A stretch of DNA of 64,000 nucleotides, from assembly GCA_003339415.1 (NCBI GenBank), contig PDHQ01000083.1, positions 27,560 through 91,559 on the forward strand, written 5' to 3'. A program made the position numbers and the translations under genes. Within the stretch, counting starts at the first letter, position 1; each line of letters begins with the position of its first letter. This stretch comes from Ophiocordyceps camponoti-saundersi (nom. inval.). Its lineage: Eukaryota > Ascomycota > Sordariomycetes > Hypocreales > Ophiocordycipitaceae. The notes below the pieces were generated by a model. That model was not told the DNA's origin and ran no database searches. It was given only the letters and a program-made list of their open reading frames with translations. Of this stretch, positions 42,401 through 52,425 are shown piece by piece.

Positions 42401-45400
42401 AATGCGCAAAAGTCGGATGACGCGGCCAATAGAGACTCTGATGACGGCTTTGAACATGAGGCGAGGAACAAGCGAACCAAGAGCGTTGCCCCTGGAGTGG
42501 ACGACGTACATCTCTTCGCAGAAAGACCAGATGATGATATCCCCGGGTCTGCCGCCGCGGTGGACGAACAAAGCGGCGCAGAAGATGGCTCTGCCGCCGA
42601 AGGAGACAACGCGCTTCCTGCCGACACGTCCATGTCGTCGACAATTTTGTCTGACCATATGGAGACCAAGGCAAATACCGCCGCGACCTCAGAGGTTTCT
42701 CCGGTCGGCGATGGCAAAGTCAACAACTGGCTGCCGCTGGACTTTGACACCAAGTTTGAAGCGCGGAGCTTCGAGTCGGCCGGTTTTGGCCATCAAACGA
42801 GCCACAACAAGTCGCTGTCGGCAACAGCGAAGCCTTTCGTTCCCCTGGAGGCAAGGGAAACCGAGGAGCAATTAGACAGCGCGGCGGAGGCTGTGGACTC
42901 TGCGGCGAACGAGCCCTCCACGCAGCCTAGACCTAAGCTGACTCCCAAGGGACTGGGCGGCTCTCGCTTCGCCTCGTCGCCGTTTAAAATGGATGGCCTT
43001 TCTGGCTCACGTTTTGCGTCGACGTCGTCTGCCGCTCGCTCGCCGGCACTCGCATCTGGCGAGTTTCGGGGTGGGGAGACCATCATCAAATCCGTCGAAA
43101 CAGAACCTATACCCAGTGCTGGAGATGGCGTTGCCGCTTATAATGGCGTGGACGCTGAACCGACGTTTGATGAGATTGATGCTGTTATGCAGCACCTGGA
43201 GAACGACCCATCTATGGGAATCAACAAGTCCGTCGAGCCCAGTCACCGGCAACCGCCTACGGCGTTGATGGAACCCGATGCACCCGGAGACGACCTTCAA
43301 CTTCCTGCGAACTGGCTGTTGAGAGACGGAACCAGCATTACCCCTCGCCAGCACGCCGTTCTAAACGCACCACCGATTTCCAGCACTGAACCGGAAGATC
43401 CGTTCGTCGATCCCACTCCTCGCACACAATCGCCCGACGTCAACGATGCACAGGATGCGTCTGAATTGCGCAGCGAGCCGGCTAGTGACTGGGAAGGTGC
43501 CTTTACCGAGGATGAGCAGGATAAGCTCGACAGCCGAGCCCAGTTCTTCGATGGACGGGTCAACGAAGTGGTTGGCAGCTTGCTGGCATCGAGGCTGGCG
43601 CCTTTGGAAAAGTCGCTCTACTGCATCCAGCATGCCCTGGCGTCCAAGGCTCGCCGTACCCCCTCTTCGCGTCGTGACATGCGCAGCGTGTCGATAGAGA
43701 TCCGGGAGAGCGACGCTGACGACGAGGACGACGACGAGCCGGTGCCCCGTCGATCGATGAGCCCGCGCCGGGACCGGAAGATGGAGCAGACGCGGCTTGA
43801 CAGGGAGCAGATCCGGCTCGCCGTGACGGAGGCCCTCGCGACCAAGCAGGTTGTGCATCCCGCTTCTCACACTGCGGCCGCCGGGGACGCGCCCGCCAGC
43901 GAGAACTCTGCTGTGCTGAGAGCACTGCAGGATATGCGGGAGCAACTGGCCAGTACGACCGTCGCCCATATGGAGAAGCAAAGCCCCTCGGGACAGGGCG
44001 GATCCGAAGGCAAAGACTCTCACGACCGTGCGATGGACGAGATGGTGTTGAAGAAACTGGAAGAGTTGCAAGACAAACTCGCGCAATCTGAGGAGAGGAT
44101 GTTCTCGGAGCAGCTCAAGTTGGAAAAGGAGATTGACGACCGAAGAGCGGCGCAGGACGAGGCAGCCGAGCTTCACCGCAAGCTCCTAGCCGCCGAGACG
44201 CGAGTCGAGGTCGAAATCATCAACAGAAGTGTCTTTGACCAGCGCGTGGCGGATCTGGAGGAGCGCTTGCGGCAGCAGGAGAACAAGACAGAGGAGGAGG
44301 TCAAGATTCGGCGCGCTGCCGAGGACAGGCTGTCCGAGGTCCAGCGTCTGCTCAGAATCTCGTCGGAAGAGGAGACTCGACTGCGCGATGTCGTCGAGGA
44401 GAAGGAGCAGAAGATTAAGTGTCTCGAGGACGACGGCAGCAAGGCGACCCAGCGAATGGCTCTTTTGGAGGCTGCGCAGGCCAGCTCGACGCAGGCCCAG
44501 AGCGACATGACCAACCACGTCAACGCTCTCGAGGCCGACTTGCGCGCCGTTAGGCAGGACAACAATCACTGGCGAGGTGAAGCCGAGCGGGCCGAGGAGG
44601 CGGCTGGGCACAAGGCCGGCGAACTGGCCCATGTTCAGCAGGAGAACAAGCAGCTGCAAAAGTCGTTGACGGCGCTGATGTCGCAGCTTGAGGAGAATGA
44701 GCGACTTCGAGAGTCTTGGCGGACCAAGTTTATGTCACTCCAGGAAGACATGGCAAGGGCTGCTCGCGATATCACCGAGGAGAATTCGCGACGGGCCAGA
44801 AAGGATCAGGCCATGCTCGCGAGGCAGGAAGTCCTCGACGCCAGACTCCAGGCCGAGGCGAAGACGCGCGAGCGTCTCGAGGTCGAGATGGAGCGTCTCC
44901 AGCTCAACGAGCGGTCCGGGATGCGGGCCGTCAACGAGTGCAAGCGTCTCGAGGACCTGCTCGTTGAACTTCGCGCGGATAACCACAAGCTGCAGCGAAC
45001 GGCGTTGCGGTATCAGCGCGAGTTCGAGGAAGCCAGGGAGTCGGGCGCCAGCGAGGTCAGACGGACTCGCATGGCACTGCAGACAGAGATCGACACGGCC
45101 AACAACCAGGTCAACGTCATCCGCGAGGAGCTCGAGGAGCAGAACGCCAAGGTGCGCGCCGAGCTGGATAACGTCAAGCTCGAGGCAGACACCTGCAAGG
45201 AACGCAACGACATGCTGCTCGAGGAGGCCCAGACGGTCAGGAAGAAGGAACTGGAAGACCTGAGGAGCAAGCACCAGAATGAGCTGGAGGACATGCAACT
45301 CCGGTACGAGCGCCAGATCAGCACCGCCAGCGAGGACGCCCAAAAGTCGGAACAGCTGCTCCTCGAGCGGCTGAGCCTGTCGGCCTCGACGACGAAGCAC

Positions 45401-46405
45401 CTGCAAGACCGCATCGTTCACCTGGAAGAGAAGCTCGACATTGCCAGGGCGGCGGCGGCGGCAGCAGCACAAGCAGCCAAGTCGTCGTCGTCGTCGTCAT
45501 CGTCGAACGTTCCGCAGGCGGCAGCAGTGGCGGCGCCTTACCAAGCGGCGGCTCCTCGAAAGGTCGACGACTTGCCCGAGAAGATTTCGCCTCAGGCTCT
45601 CCGGGAATCGATCATGGTGCTACAGGAGCAGCTCCAAGCGCGCGAACAGAGGATCGAGGAGCTGGAGCAGGTCGTTTCCGGATGCGATCCGGAGGCGGCG
45701 AGCAAGATCTCGAAGCGCGACGACGAAATCATGTGGCTGCGCGAGTTGCTCGCGGTGAGACACGGTGATCTCCAGGACATCATCGCCGCCCTCTCTCGCG
45801 ACAGGCTGGATAGGGAGGCGCTCCGAGACGCGGCGATCCGGCTCAAGGCCAACCTCCAGATGGAGGAGCAGGAGAGGATACGAGCGCTGAACGGCGGGTC
45901 GGCCATCAGCCTCCCCAACATCGCGCAGAGCATCCAGGCGGCCTCGCCTCGGGTCGCGCAAACGATCGGGCCGATCGCAGCGGCATGGGGGAACTGGCGC
46001 AAATCAGGCCAGCCGGCACTTCGAGGCTCGTCAAGAGCCGTCCACCGTCCGAGCAGCAGCGGGACGCCTCTGAAGCGCGTGGCCGGGGCAGAGAGCCAGA
46101 TGGGCGGCCTACTGACGCCGCCGGCCTCGAGCGTCCGTCATTCGCCGCCGCCGCCGCTCCACGGTACGATGCCGCAGCCGACGGCCTTTTCCAGCACCGG
46201 CAGGCGCTACACGGCGCAGGGAGGCCACGCTCGGGGGCCGTCTATGGAGTCTCGTCGGTCGGACATGACGGCGGCCAGGCTGGCGAGCCCGCAGAGGATG
46301 GAGGCGATGTCTCCGCCGATGATGCGAGATGACGCCGGTTACGACTCGGACGCCCAACCTGGTGATTTCGAAGATCAAGGTTTCTTTGAGGACGATGAGG
46401 ATTGA
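39479..46405 (+). CDS. Cut12-domain, very large coiled-coil protein (5' incomplete)
   Basis: The visible exon encodes 2,308 residues and is open from the acceptor at 39478. The N-terminal 170 residues (LPERVTQIL, SPIHHLEIDTPFLRP, AAAAVLVNRARRQ, GLTEDWIRTHTTG) match my memory of the Cut12-type spindle-pole-body domain. A disordered middle follows with repeated Phe-rich phrases such as APEFKFNPSGGFAF. A long coiled coil runs from about residue 1,480 to 1,990. A compact conserved-looking segment follows (ISPQALRESIMVLQEQLQ, DDEIMWLRELLAVRHGDLQD), then a basic tail ending acidic. Such proteins are often labelled myosin-heavy-chain-like and are probably structural at spindle poles, microtubule-organising sites or septa. 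An in-frame stop at 39434 and no ATG before the conserved region mean the start lies in an unseen first exon. Confidence 0.78.
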   Translation, partial: AIAKTSPQSSSTALRPSARAQDGPGHPSSLPLHSRSPALSVASTAQDDDDDIEASPPLPPLPTPSLPERVTQILSTPPPGAGEFATASWGSPYLRSDLNLHRSSFSSEASDDSPIHHLEIDTPFLRPQPAAQPVFQQPETQPSVKAAAAVLVNRARRQIRGLTEDWIRTHTTGIVNAEPKHWFSEGSETERSSLSGSEPGWIDDADSRTPRADGPSTSSRARRPRGRSSVETLKPTPLNGRNAAYSMGMAASEPPGNPDLASDSSSTADPSFVAPTVTDQADDIIRDAVQTRLPVTPIKGAQRNSAKGLLQTPRIKKRVPWKGKNILVLVPRDDQRGLPGKSPMPLRSDEIERMFASWQELGYSVEGFDLLVEGYQPPGTDDSQSRQDWPTAADVIRERAERRYKVTLPDLNGETRDTRCSEFDADDAATAAWKQYVNELQEAKLRALGVSFAEKVPEPPSASTPISNPSRQPSAQHPSLPFSPPIPTSSASSNHAVAGYPFPGQLAPASQSPGLPLAASPVPFAPAPGKFNSRQSISLPASASPFQLPQISPQGWHGAIGSIPGLNRKDSPNLASLAGILSPQSPHSIDRVQQAGSPAFNLHSRHQSLQYLPQHVTARASPRLQEVIEEEGTTSKSPSMTPEPMRLNSGGLQAEIDDAEYHLEDQLRNQLEHEDYNPRTQEQSSAVESEPLHAFSQDASANLDVAQHFASEPEQPLVLHHPRPHSRGHSLSQNFFRDLDGAQESTEEGGHGKLDVLNEDPEPQKDDEREMQARDGHFDTPAKNFEMPPALNQHNANLSSNSNAWQESASVTSSGRRMSHESKPSLSKFNVEAPEFKFNPSGGFAFKAPGSNSYPPQPTAFQTGDVGSPSVGSTGQFGGPAKFHATAPSFSPGQSDFNFSSSGPKFRPDAPAFTPFQPASAAAISPASSGRDKSKRDSIFGNLEIKASDIVKPARKSKAIPIVRPSSRSSAKSANAQKSDDAANRDSDDGFEHEARNKRTKSVAPGVDDVHLFAERPDDDIPGSAAAVDEQSGAEDGSAAEGDNALPADTSMSSTILSDHMETKANTAATSEVSPVGDGKVNNWLPLDFDTKFEARSFESAGFGHQTSHNKSLSATAKPFVPLEARETEEQLDSAAEAVDSAANEPSTQPRPKLTPKGLGGSRFASSPFKMDGLSGSRFASTSSAARSPALASGEFRGGETIIKSVETEPIPSAGDGVAAYNGVDAEPTFDEIDAVMQHLENDPSMGINKSVEPSHRQPPTALMEPDAPGDDLQLPANWLLRDGTSITPRQHAVLNAPPISSTEPEDPFVDPTPRTQSPDVNDAQDASELRSEPASDWEGAFTEDEQDKLDSRAQFFDGRVNEVVGSLLASRLAPLEKSLYCIQHALASKARRTPSSRRDMRSVSIEIRESDADDEDDDEPVPRRSMSPRRDRKMEQTRLDREQIRLAVTEALATKQVVHPASHTAAAGDAPASENSAVLRALQDMREQLASTTVAHMEKQSPSGQGGSEGKDSHDRAMDEMVLKKLEELQDKLAQSEERMFSEQLKLEKEIDDRRAAQDEAAELHRKLLAAETRVEVEIINRSVFDQRVADLEERLRQQENKTEEEVKIRRAAEDRLSEVQRLLRISSEEETRLRDVVEEKEQKIKCLEDDGSKATQRMALLEAAQASSTQAQSDMTNHVNALEADLRAVRQDNNHWRGEAERAEEAAGHKAGELAHVQQENKQLQKSLTALMSQLEENERLRESWRTKFMSLQEDMARAARDITEENSRRARKDQAMLARQEVLDARLQAEAKTRERLEVEMERLQLNERSGMRAVNECKRLEDLLVELRADNHKLQRTALRYQREFEEARESGASEVRRTRMALQTEIDTANNQVNVIREELEEQNAKVRAELDNVKLEADTCKERNDMLLEEAQTVRKKELEDLRSKHQNELEDMQLRYERQISTASEDAQKSEQLLLERLSLSASTTKHLQDRIVHLEEKLDIARAAAAAAAQAAKSSSSSSSSNVPQAAAVAAPYQAAAPRKVDDLPEKISPQALRESIMVLQEQLQAREQRIEELEQVVSGCDPEAASKISKRDDEIMWLRELLAVRHGDLQDIIAALSRDRLDREALRDAAIRLKANLQMEEQERIRALNGGSAISLPNIAQSIQAASPRVAQTIGPIAAAWGNWRKSGQPALRGSSRAVHRPSSSGTPLKRVAGAESQMGGLLTPPASSVRHSPPPPLHGTMPQPTAFSSTGRRYTAQGGHARGPSMESRRSDMTAARLASPQRMEAMSPPMMRDDAGYDSDAQPGDFEDQGFFEDDED

Positions 46406-46771
46406 AGGTGATTTTATCTAAGGACATGTTGATTCGAGATGTTTCCCTTTGTGATTCGTTTGAGACGAGGATAGCCAGCCAGGTTGATGACAGTGGGTGT
46501 CTGACCGGTCTCCTTATTATTTTTTTTGCCCCCTCATTGCTCTTCTTTTCTTTCTTTCTTGCTTGCTTACTTTCTCTCTCTCTCTCTCTCTCTCTCTATC
46601 TCCCTGTCCGTCTCCTTTTCTACCTCTTTTTTCGCTTCCCATTACACAGACAGACTGCAATGAAGAAGAAGAAGACAAAGAAGACGAAGAAGAAGAAGAA
46701 GACGAGGGAAGAAAAAAAAAGAAACACGCGTACCTAGAAAGATACCCCTTTGGATTTGCTCTTCGGAGCTC

Positions 46772-46805
<34 letters not shown>

Positions 46806-47874
46806 CATCTCTCCATCTCCTCTTCACCCTTCCTCCCCTTCACTTGATCCTTTCTATGCTTTTATTTTCCTCTACGAAATCCGGCTCTGGAGAGTCTCGA
46901 TCTTTCCTTTCTTTTGATTCCTTTCCTTGTTGTTTTTTCTCGTTCTATCTATCTTCTCTTACCTTGCTGAGAGGTTACCCCTTTTCAAAGCCTGGGAATG
47001 TTCTTATACGGAACTTGCCCCTTTTTCCCCCCTCTTCTTTTTCTTTGGTTCCCCCCCCCCCCCTTTTTTTTCACTCCCGTTTTAGTTCTTACATACCCCT
47101 TTCCCCCCCTTCGACTTTTTTTTTTTCAAGCGATGAAATATCCTACTTTTTTTTTTTTTCTCATGGCTCTTTGAGAGGTGAAGAGTGGAAGCCAATAAAT
47201 TCTGTTGCGCCTTTTTTTTCCCGTTAGGCGGGCAAAGAAAGAAAGACTGAAAGAAAAGAAATCTGAGATTGGGGTTGTTTCTTTTTTTTTTCCCGTTGTC
47301 TGATCCGTTTCTTTTTACTTAGTCGACGATAGACGCTTTACAATCTTCATGAATAATCTTCTTATTATGGCTGTCCTTGTGCATGGTTGTTACTTTGCTG
47401 GGGAGGGTGTGAATTGTTGTGAGGGTTGGTTAGGTTGCTGTTGTGTCCTCTTCAGGGGGGGGGGGGGGGGGGGGAAAAAAATGGGGGGGGGGGGTGTGGG
47501 GGGGGGGGGGGGGAGGAAAAAAACCCGGTGGGAAAAAACAACAAACCCCACAAAACCATANNNNNNNNNNTGTTTTTTCTTTTTTGGGGGGGGGGGGGTA
47601 TTTTTGTGGGGGTGGTTGGGGGCGCTTTTTCGGGGGGGGGGGGGGGGGGGGAGGAACAAGATGATGTGTGTAGAGTGTTTGGAGACTGTAGAGAGTAAGA
47701 AACTCAGTCTGTAGAAACCCAAAACCTCATCAACCAGTACATACATGCACAAAACAACGAGACGAGAATAGTCCATTCTTCTCCTTCTCTCTCCAGAAAC
47801 GATTCACAAGCCGTGACTTTGATGACTCTTCCCAAACCCCAAGAAAAAAGACAAACAAAACAAACAATAAAATT
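46406..47874. other. Low-complexity intergenic region with assembly gap
   Basis: This stretch is made of CT and T runs, poly-C (47050-47062), long poly-G tracts (47454-47530, 47586-47598, 47632-47651) and ten N. No gene is visible. Confidence 0.75.
47561..47570. other. Assembly gap (10 N)
   Basis: Ten undetermined bases flanked on both sides by poly-G. The true length is unknown; ten is probably a placeholder. Confidence 0.98.
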
Positions 47875-50054
47875 TCAAGGGCCGGACATGAGCTTATCAA
47901 CAGCCCAGGAGACGGAAAAGTTGCGCAGATCGGAATAATGCTGACCGACGCCGACGAAGAGGACGGGGACGTTGGTGGCGTGGACGAGGCTGACGAGCGT
48001 GCCCACCATGTCGCCGACGGTGTCGCACTTTGAGATGATGAAGCCGTCGAGGGAGCGGGAGGCTCCGAAGGCGGCGTTGAAGTTGCGCGCTTGGGCTACC
48101 GAGTCGGTGCCGACGAGGGCCTGTTTTTGGGGGGAAAAGGGGGGGTAGAGGTTAGAAGAGGGAAGGATATGAAGGAGAAGAAAGAGATGACGAGGATGAA
48201 GAAGCAGAAGAAGAAGGCGGAATTTCTTACCTCGCCCACCATGAGAATCTTGTCCGGCTGCGCAAACTTGGCAAACTTCTCCAACGACGACATCAGCCGC
48301 TGGTCGTTATGGCGACGACCTGCCGTATCGATGAGCACGACGTCGTATCCCTGTTGCGCAGCATAGGCGACCGCATCCCTGGCCACGGCGGCAGCGTCCT
48401 TGCCGTATCCCTTCTGGAACAGGTCGACCTGGCCGCCCTCTCTGGCCGTCAGCTCCTTCAGGTTGCGCACGTGCACGGCGAGCTGCTCGACCGCTCCGGA
48501 CCGAAACGTGTCGGCCGCGGCCACGAGCACCTTGTACTTGTTCTGCAGCAGGAAGAAGCATATCTTGGATAGGTTCGTCGACTTGCCCACGCCGTTGACG
48601 CCGACGATGGACATGACGTATGGCCGCCGCTTGCTGCCGCTTGTTGTGGAATCGATCTCCCGGAGGAGGTCGAGGGATGACGTTGGTGTGAGCATCTTTG
48701 TCAGGGAGGATTCCATGGCCGCCTTGATCTTGGAGTTGATGCCTTGGTGCTGTTAGTTGGTTGCTTGACTTTCTAGACCATGGCGGCGTCGCCCGACTCA
48801 CCCTCGAAATTGCCCGTCTTGACGCCGATGAGCTCTCTCTCGATCCCCTCGCATAGCCGGACGGCGGCCTCCCGCGCCACGTTTTTCCTCAGCAAGTGCT
48901 CCTCCATGCCCTTGATGGCCGTTTGCAGGTCCTCCTTGGTCAGCGTCTTGCCGCCGACCAAGTTGCGGAAGAGGCCACCGATGGCGTTGACGCCGGAGCC
49001 GAGCAGACCACTCTTGGCGTCGCCTGGCGCACTCGTCTTCCTCCTGGCCTCGGCGGAAGCGAGCATATCGTGCACCTCGTCGCCGAGGTCTCGTAGAGCG
49101 AATTTGCCCCTAGAAGACGAGGTCCAGGCTGAGGCGTCGACGGGATCCACCGCGCTGGACAATCCAACTGCGTCCCTGTCCGAGTCGCTCGTCTGGTTGG
49201 GCTGTTCTGAGTAGTCGAGTCGGATGACGTCGTCTTCTTCGTCCGCGAAGCCGTTGGCATCCCATTTGCGCCCTCTCTTGGGTACCTTGTTGCCTTTCCC
49301 CTGCCTTTTACCCGACGTCTCGTCGCCCGAAGAAACCGGCGCCGACGCGGAATTCTTAACCTTTCGAGCGCGCCTAGACATCTTGGAGATGGGGCCGGGC
49401 TTGCCGACGAGCAGGTTGCTGCTGGCGGGCGTCGACGGCCGAGACGCGACAGGGGTAACGGCTGGGGTCGACTCGTTGGACGTCACATCTTGGGGACCGC
49501 TGTTGAGTGTGCGGCCTCTGTAGGTCAAGCCCGGAGGAATAGGTGCTTGGCCTGAAGTTTGGGGCAACAGAGAATCGTCTCGCAAAAGTGCGGGCGTACT
49601 GGATGTGTCGAGTTCCTGGAGCTGTTGGTCGAAGTAGTCGTCGAAATTGGTGCATTCTACGACGGTCGTATGCGGCTTCTTGAGCTGTTGGGCGTATAGG
49701 GAGACGAATATCGTTTTTACGTTATCGACGAGCTTCTCGACCCACGAGAGGTGAAGAAGAGAGCGATAGACGGCCTGGCCATCAGATTAGAGACGGTAGA
49801 GCGGAGCGTAGCCAGATCGAACCGACGACGAAGATGACGCCCAACTCCTTGACGAGCGCCCATTTCAGCGTATGTTGGTCGCTTCTGTAGGCTGTGTTTG
49901 CGGCGGCGGAGGACGAATCGGCCGAGGAGGCAGCTTTCTCCTCGATAAAGACGTCGGAGATGAAGCCGTTGACGACGGAGGGGTTGACCGAGGTGAAGGT
50001 GCGGGACCAGAGTACGACGCCCGAGGTGGTGAGGATCTCGAACGTGTCCAGCAT
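47875..50054 (-). CDS. Signal recognition particle receptor alpha subunit
   Basis: Exons are 50054-49827, 49774-48802, 48742-48231 and 48120-47875, encoding 652 residues. The N-terminal SRX longin-like domain starts MLDTFEILTTSGVVLWSRTF and continues across intron 1 as GVIFVAVYRSLLHLSWVEK. A basic, Ser-rich linker (SRRARKVKNSASAP, PKRGRKW) follows. The NG GTPase part has the P-loop GVNGVGKST (448-456), ADTFRSGAVEQL, DTAGR (539-543) and SKCD (601-604). The protein docks SRP-ribosome complexes at the ER membrane through SR-beta. Intron 1 starts GTCGGT. The gene is divergent from YIF1, another early secretory gene. Confidence 0.95.
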
Positions 50055-50392
50055 GGTCGCTGGAGAGGCGACGAGTTCCGGCGCGGACGAGGGGAGACGA
50101 ATCGGAGAGGAGGAAAGACGACGATAGGATACTGATGAGGAGCATCGTGGGCTCGGCAAATGCCAATAGGTAGACAGATAGACACGCGCTAGACGCGGTA
50201 GCCGCGATCACGTGATAGCTATGTTGTCACCGTGTCTGGACCTGCTCAAGGCAGCTTACTCAGAAGCCGACGATAGATAGCAACCTACCTACCTCTGGAG
50301 AGAGCAAGGAAAAACAAAACACACCTTCTCCTCGGTCACCTTCAGCCGCTTCTCACCGCGCGTCCTCTACTCGTCTCTCGCCGCCGCCCGCC
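50055..50392. promoter_or_regulatory. Divergent promoter, SRP receptor / YIF1
   Basis: Only 338 bases separate two oppositely oriented start codons of secretory-pathway genes. A CACGTG-like word (TCACGTGA, 50209-50216) and ACCTACCTACCTC (50283-50295) lie within it. Confidence 0.6.
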
Positions 50393-51540
50393 ATGCAGCG
50401 GGCGCCGTACGGGCAGTCGCCCCCGTTGCACCACCCGGTGCCCCAGCACGTCTCGACCGTCCCTCAGCTGCGATCGCCGCCGCCGCCGCCGGGCTCGGCC
50501 CAGTCGCAACAACAGAGCTATGGAGGGACGCCTTTCCAGCAGGGCGCACCGGCGGGGAACGCCTTTGGTGGCTACGGGCAGTTCATGAACGATCCCACCG
50601 CTCAGGTTGCTGCTCAGTTCGGCCAGACGGCCTTTAAACATGGCCAGGAGTATGTCGAGCAGAACGTGAGTGAGCTTTCTTCTCTCTCTCTCTCTCTCTC
50701 TCTCTCTTCGCTCTGCTGACCTGCTACCGTACAAGTTCGGCCGTTATCTCAACGTCTCAGCGCTCAAGCATTACTTCAATGTCTCCAATTCATACGTAGT
50801 CAACAAGCTATTCCTCGTCCTCTTTCCCTGGCGGCACAAGCCCTGGTCGCGCAAGCAGGCCGTGGGCGCCAATGGCCAGGAGGGATGGTATCTGCCTCCT
50901 CGAGAAGACATCAACAGTCCGGACATGTACATACCAGGTATGCACGCCATCATGTATTGCTTTCTCGCGTCGCTGCTGACGTCCTTCTGCCCCCAGTCAT
51001 GGCCTTGGTTACCTTTATTCTCCTCTCGACGCTCATCGCCGGCCTTAGGGGCAAGTTTCAGCCGGAGCTTCTGGGATACACTGCGACGACGGGCCTGGTG
51101 GTGGTGATTGTCGAGATTGTCGCCCTCAAGCTGGGCTGCTACCTGCTGAGCATCTCGAGCCAGTCCCAGCTCCTCGACCTCATCGCCTATTCGGGCTACA
51201 AGTTTGTCGGCATCATAGTCACCATCGCCGTGGCTGAGATTTCCAACGGCGGCAAGGGGACCGGTGGCTGGGCGGGCTGGGCCGTCTTCCTCTACACCTT
51301 CTTGGCCAATTCGCTGTTCTTGGTGCGTGCGTGATGGTTGACGTGCTTTGAGCCTCGTAAACTAACGCCTCCCCTCAGATGCGGTCCCTCAAATACGTCC
51401 TGCTGCCGGAGACGTCCGGCAACACGGGCGGCCCTATGCAGACTGACTCGCGAGCCAAGCGCAACCAAAGGACGCAGTTCCTGTTTTTCTACTCTTACAT
51501 TGTTCAATTCTTCTTCATGTGGGTTCTCACCCGAGCCTAA
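50393..51540 (+). CDS. YIF1 family ER-Golgi membrane protein
   Basis: Exons are 50393-50665, 50736-50937, 50997-51322 and 51379-51540, encoding 320 residues. A Pro/Gln-rich cytosolic N-terminus is followed by the conserved block FGRYLNVSALKHYFNVSNSYVVNKL, quoted here in part as YLNVSALKHYFNVSNSYV, then VLFPWRHKPWSR and about five membrane helices ending FFYSYIVQFFFMWVLTRA. YIF1 works with YIP1 and Rab GTPases in COPII vesicle traffic between ER and Golgi. Intron 1 begins with GTGAGTGAGC and contains a CT repeat (50683-50706); intron 3 begins GTGCGT. Confidence 0.93.
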
Positions 51541-51973
51541 TCGAGACGAGGACCATGCCTCAAGAGGAACGAGTTTGGATGTCGTTACATACATTTGCAA
51601 GCCGACGGATGGCTCGCTATACGGGATCCTACCGCCGAGCGAGGGCTACGATGGGCCGCCGGGCTCAAGAGAGGGGGCACGAAAGAGGAGCGTTTGGTCG
51701 ACGACGCTGGATGACGAGAAGCGAGGCGCCTGGTGGAACGAAACCTAGGTATTTGAGGATAGCTGCCGTGACGACGACGGGTCCGAGCAGGAATTGTATC
51801 GAAATAACATGCTCGGTAGAGGCCTTTACAAACATCGAAAAGCGACCTTTTGTATTCCTTTTTATCATTAACAGTTACAAAGGAGCGAATCATCTATTCC
51901 TGTTTATTATGGCGCAGACCACGTTGGAAGACGTGTCACCATCAAGAGGAACCACCATTATCAGTTCCCAGGC
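51541..51973. other. Convergent intergenic region
   Basis: These 433 bases separate the 3' ends of YIF1 and the Dabb-domain gene. No gene or repeat is visible. Confidence 0.6.
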
Positions 51974-52425
51974 TCAAGGCGAAGCACCGCCAGACACTCC
52001 CGGGGTGAAGTAGGCGGTCATGACGCCCTCGACAGTGAGGCTCTTTGCGACAAAGGCCTTGACATCCTGATGGGCCTTGCACTCATCGTCGAAGTAGCGC
52101 ATGTCATCGATGGAGGCGAATTCGGTCTTGCTCACGACGGTGAAGCCCTGCGATCGCGAGTCTTGCTCTGCTATGCCGGCGGTTAAAGAGAGGATGTAAG
52201 GTTGTCCATCCTAGTTTTCGTTTCTTAACTCGCGTCAGCTTCTTCTTCCTTTTTGAAGAGAGAAAGACGAGATGAAGAGAGGAGAAGAAGGGGGTTTAAG
52301 CGGTTGTTTTTTCGACTCGCCTTGGTGTTTGTTGCGAGGAGGATCTTGTATTGCTCTATCAGCTTCTTTTGGTCTTCGGCTTTGGGGACTTTGAAGAGGG
52401 TGACTCTGTGGATGCGGGATGTCAT
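51974..52425 (-). CDS. Dabb-domain (dimeric alpha/beta barrel) protein
   Basis: Exons are 52425-52321 and 52210-51974, encoding 113 residues. The N-terminus MTSRIHRVTLFKVPKAED matches the first strand of stress-responsive A/B-barrel proteins, followed by EQYKILLATNTK, then after the intron DGQPYILSLTAG and FTVVSKTEFASIDDMRYFD, with VEGVMTAYF near the end. Such domains form dimers; some fungal members are cyclases, others are of unknown role. The intron (110 bases) begins GCGAGT, not GT, and ends CTAG, making it a GC-AG intron. Reading through it instead meets a stop in the intron, so the splice is needed to join the two domain halves. Confidence 0.82.

Noticed and set aside
41531..45472. Several antisense frames of 100-270 codons in the Cut12-like gene
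   Set aside because: They mirror the high-GC coding sequence of the real exon and show no family signatures.
47390..47776. Gly- and Pro-rich frames across the N gap
   Set aside because: They translate poly-G/C and undetermined bases.
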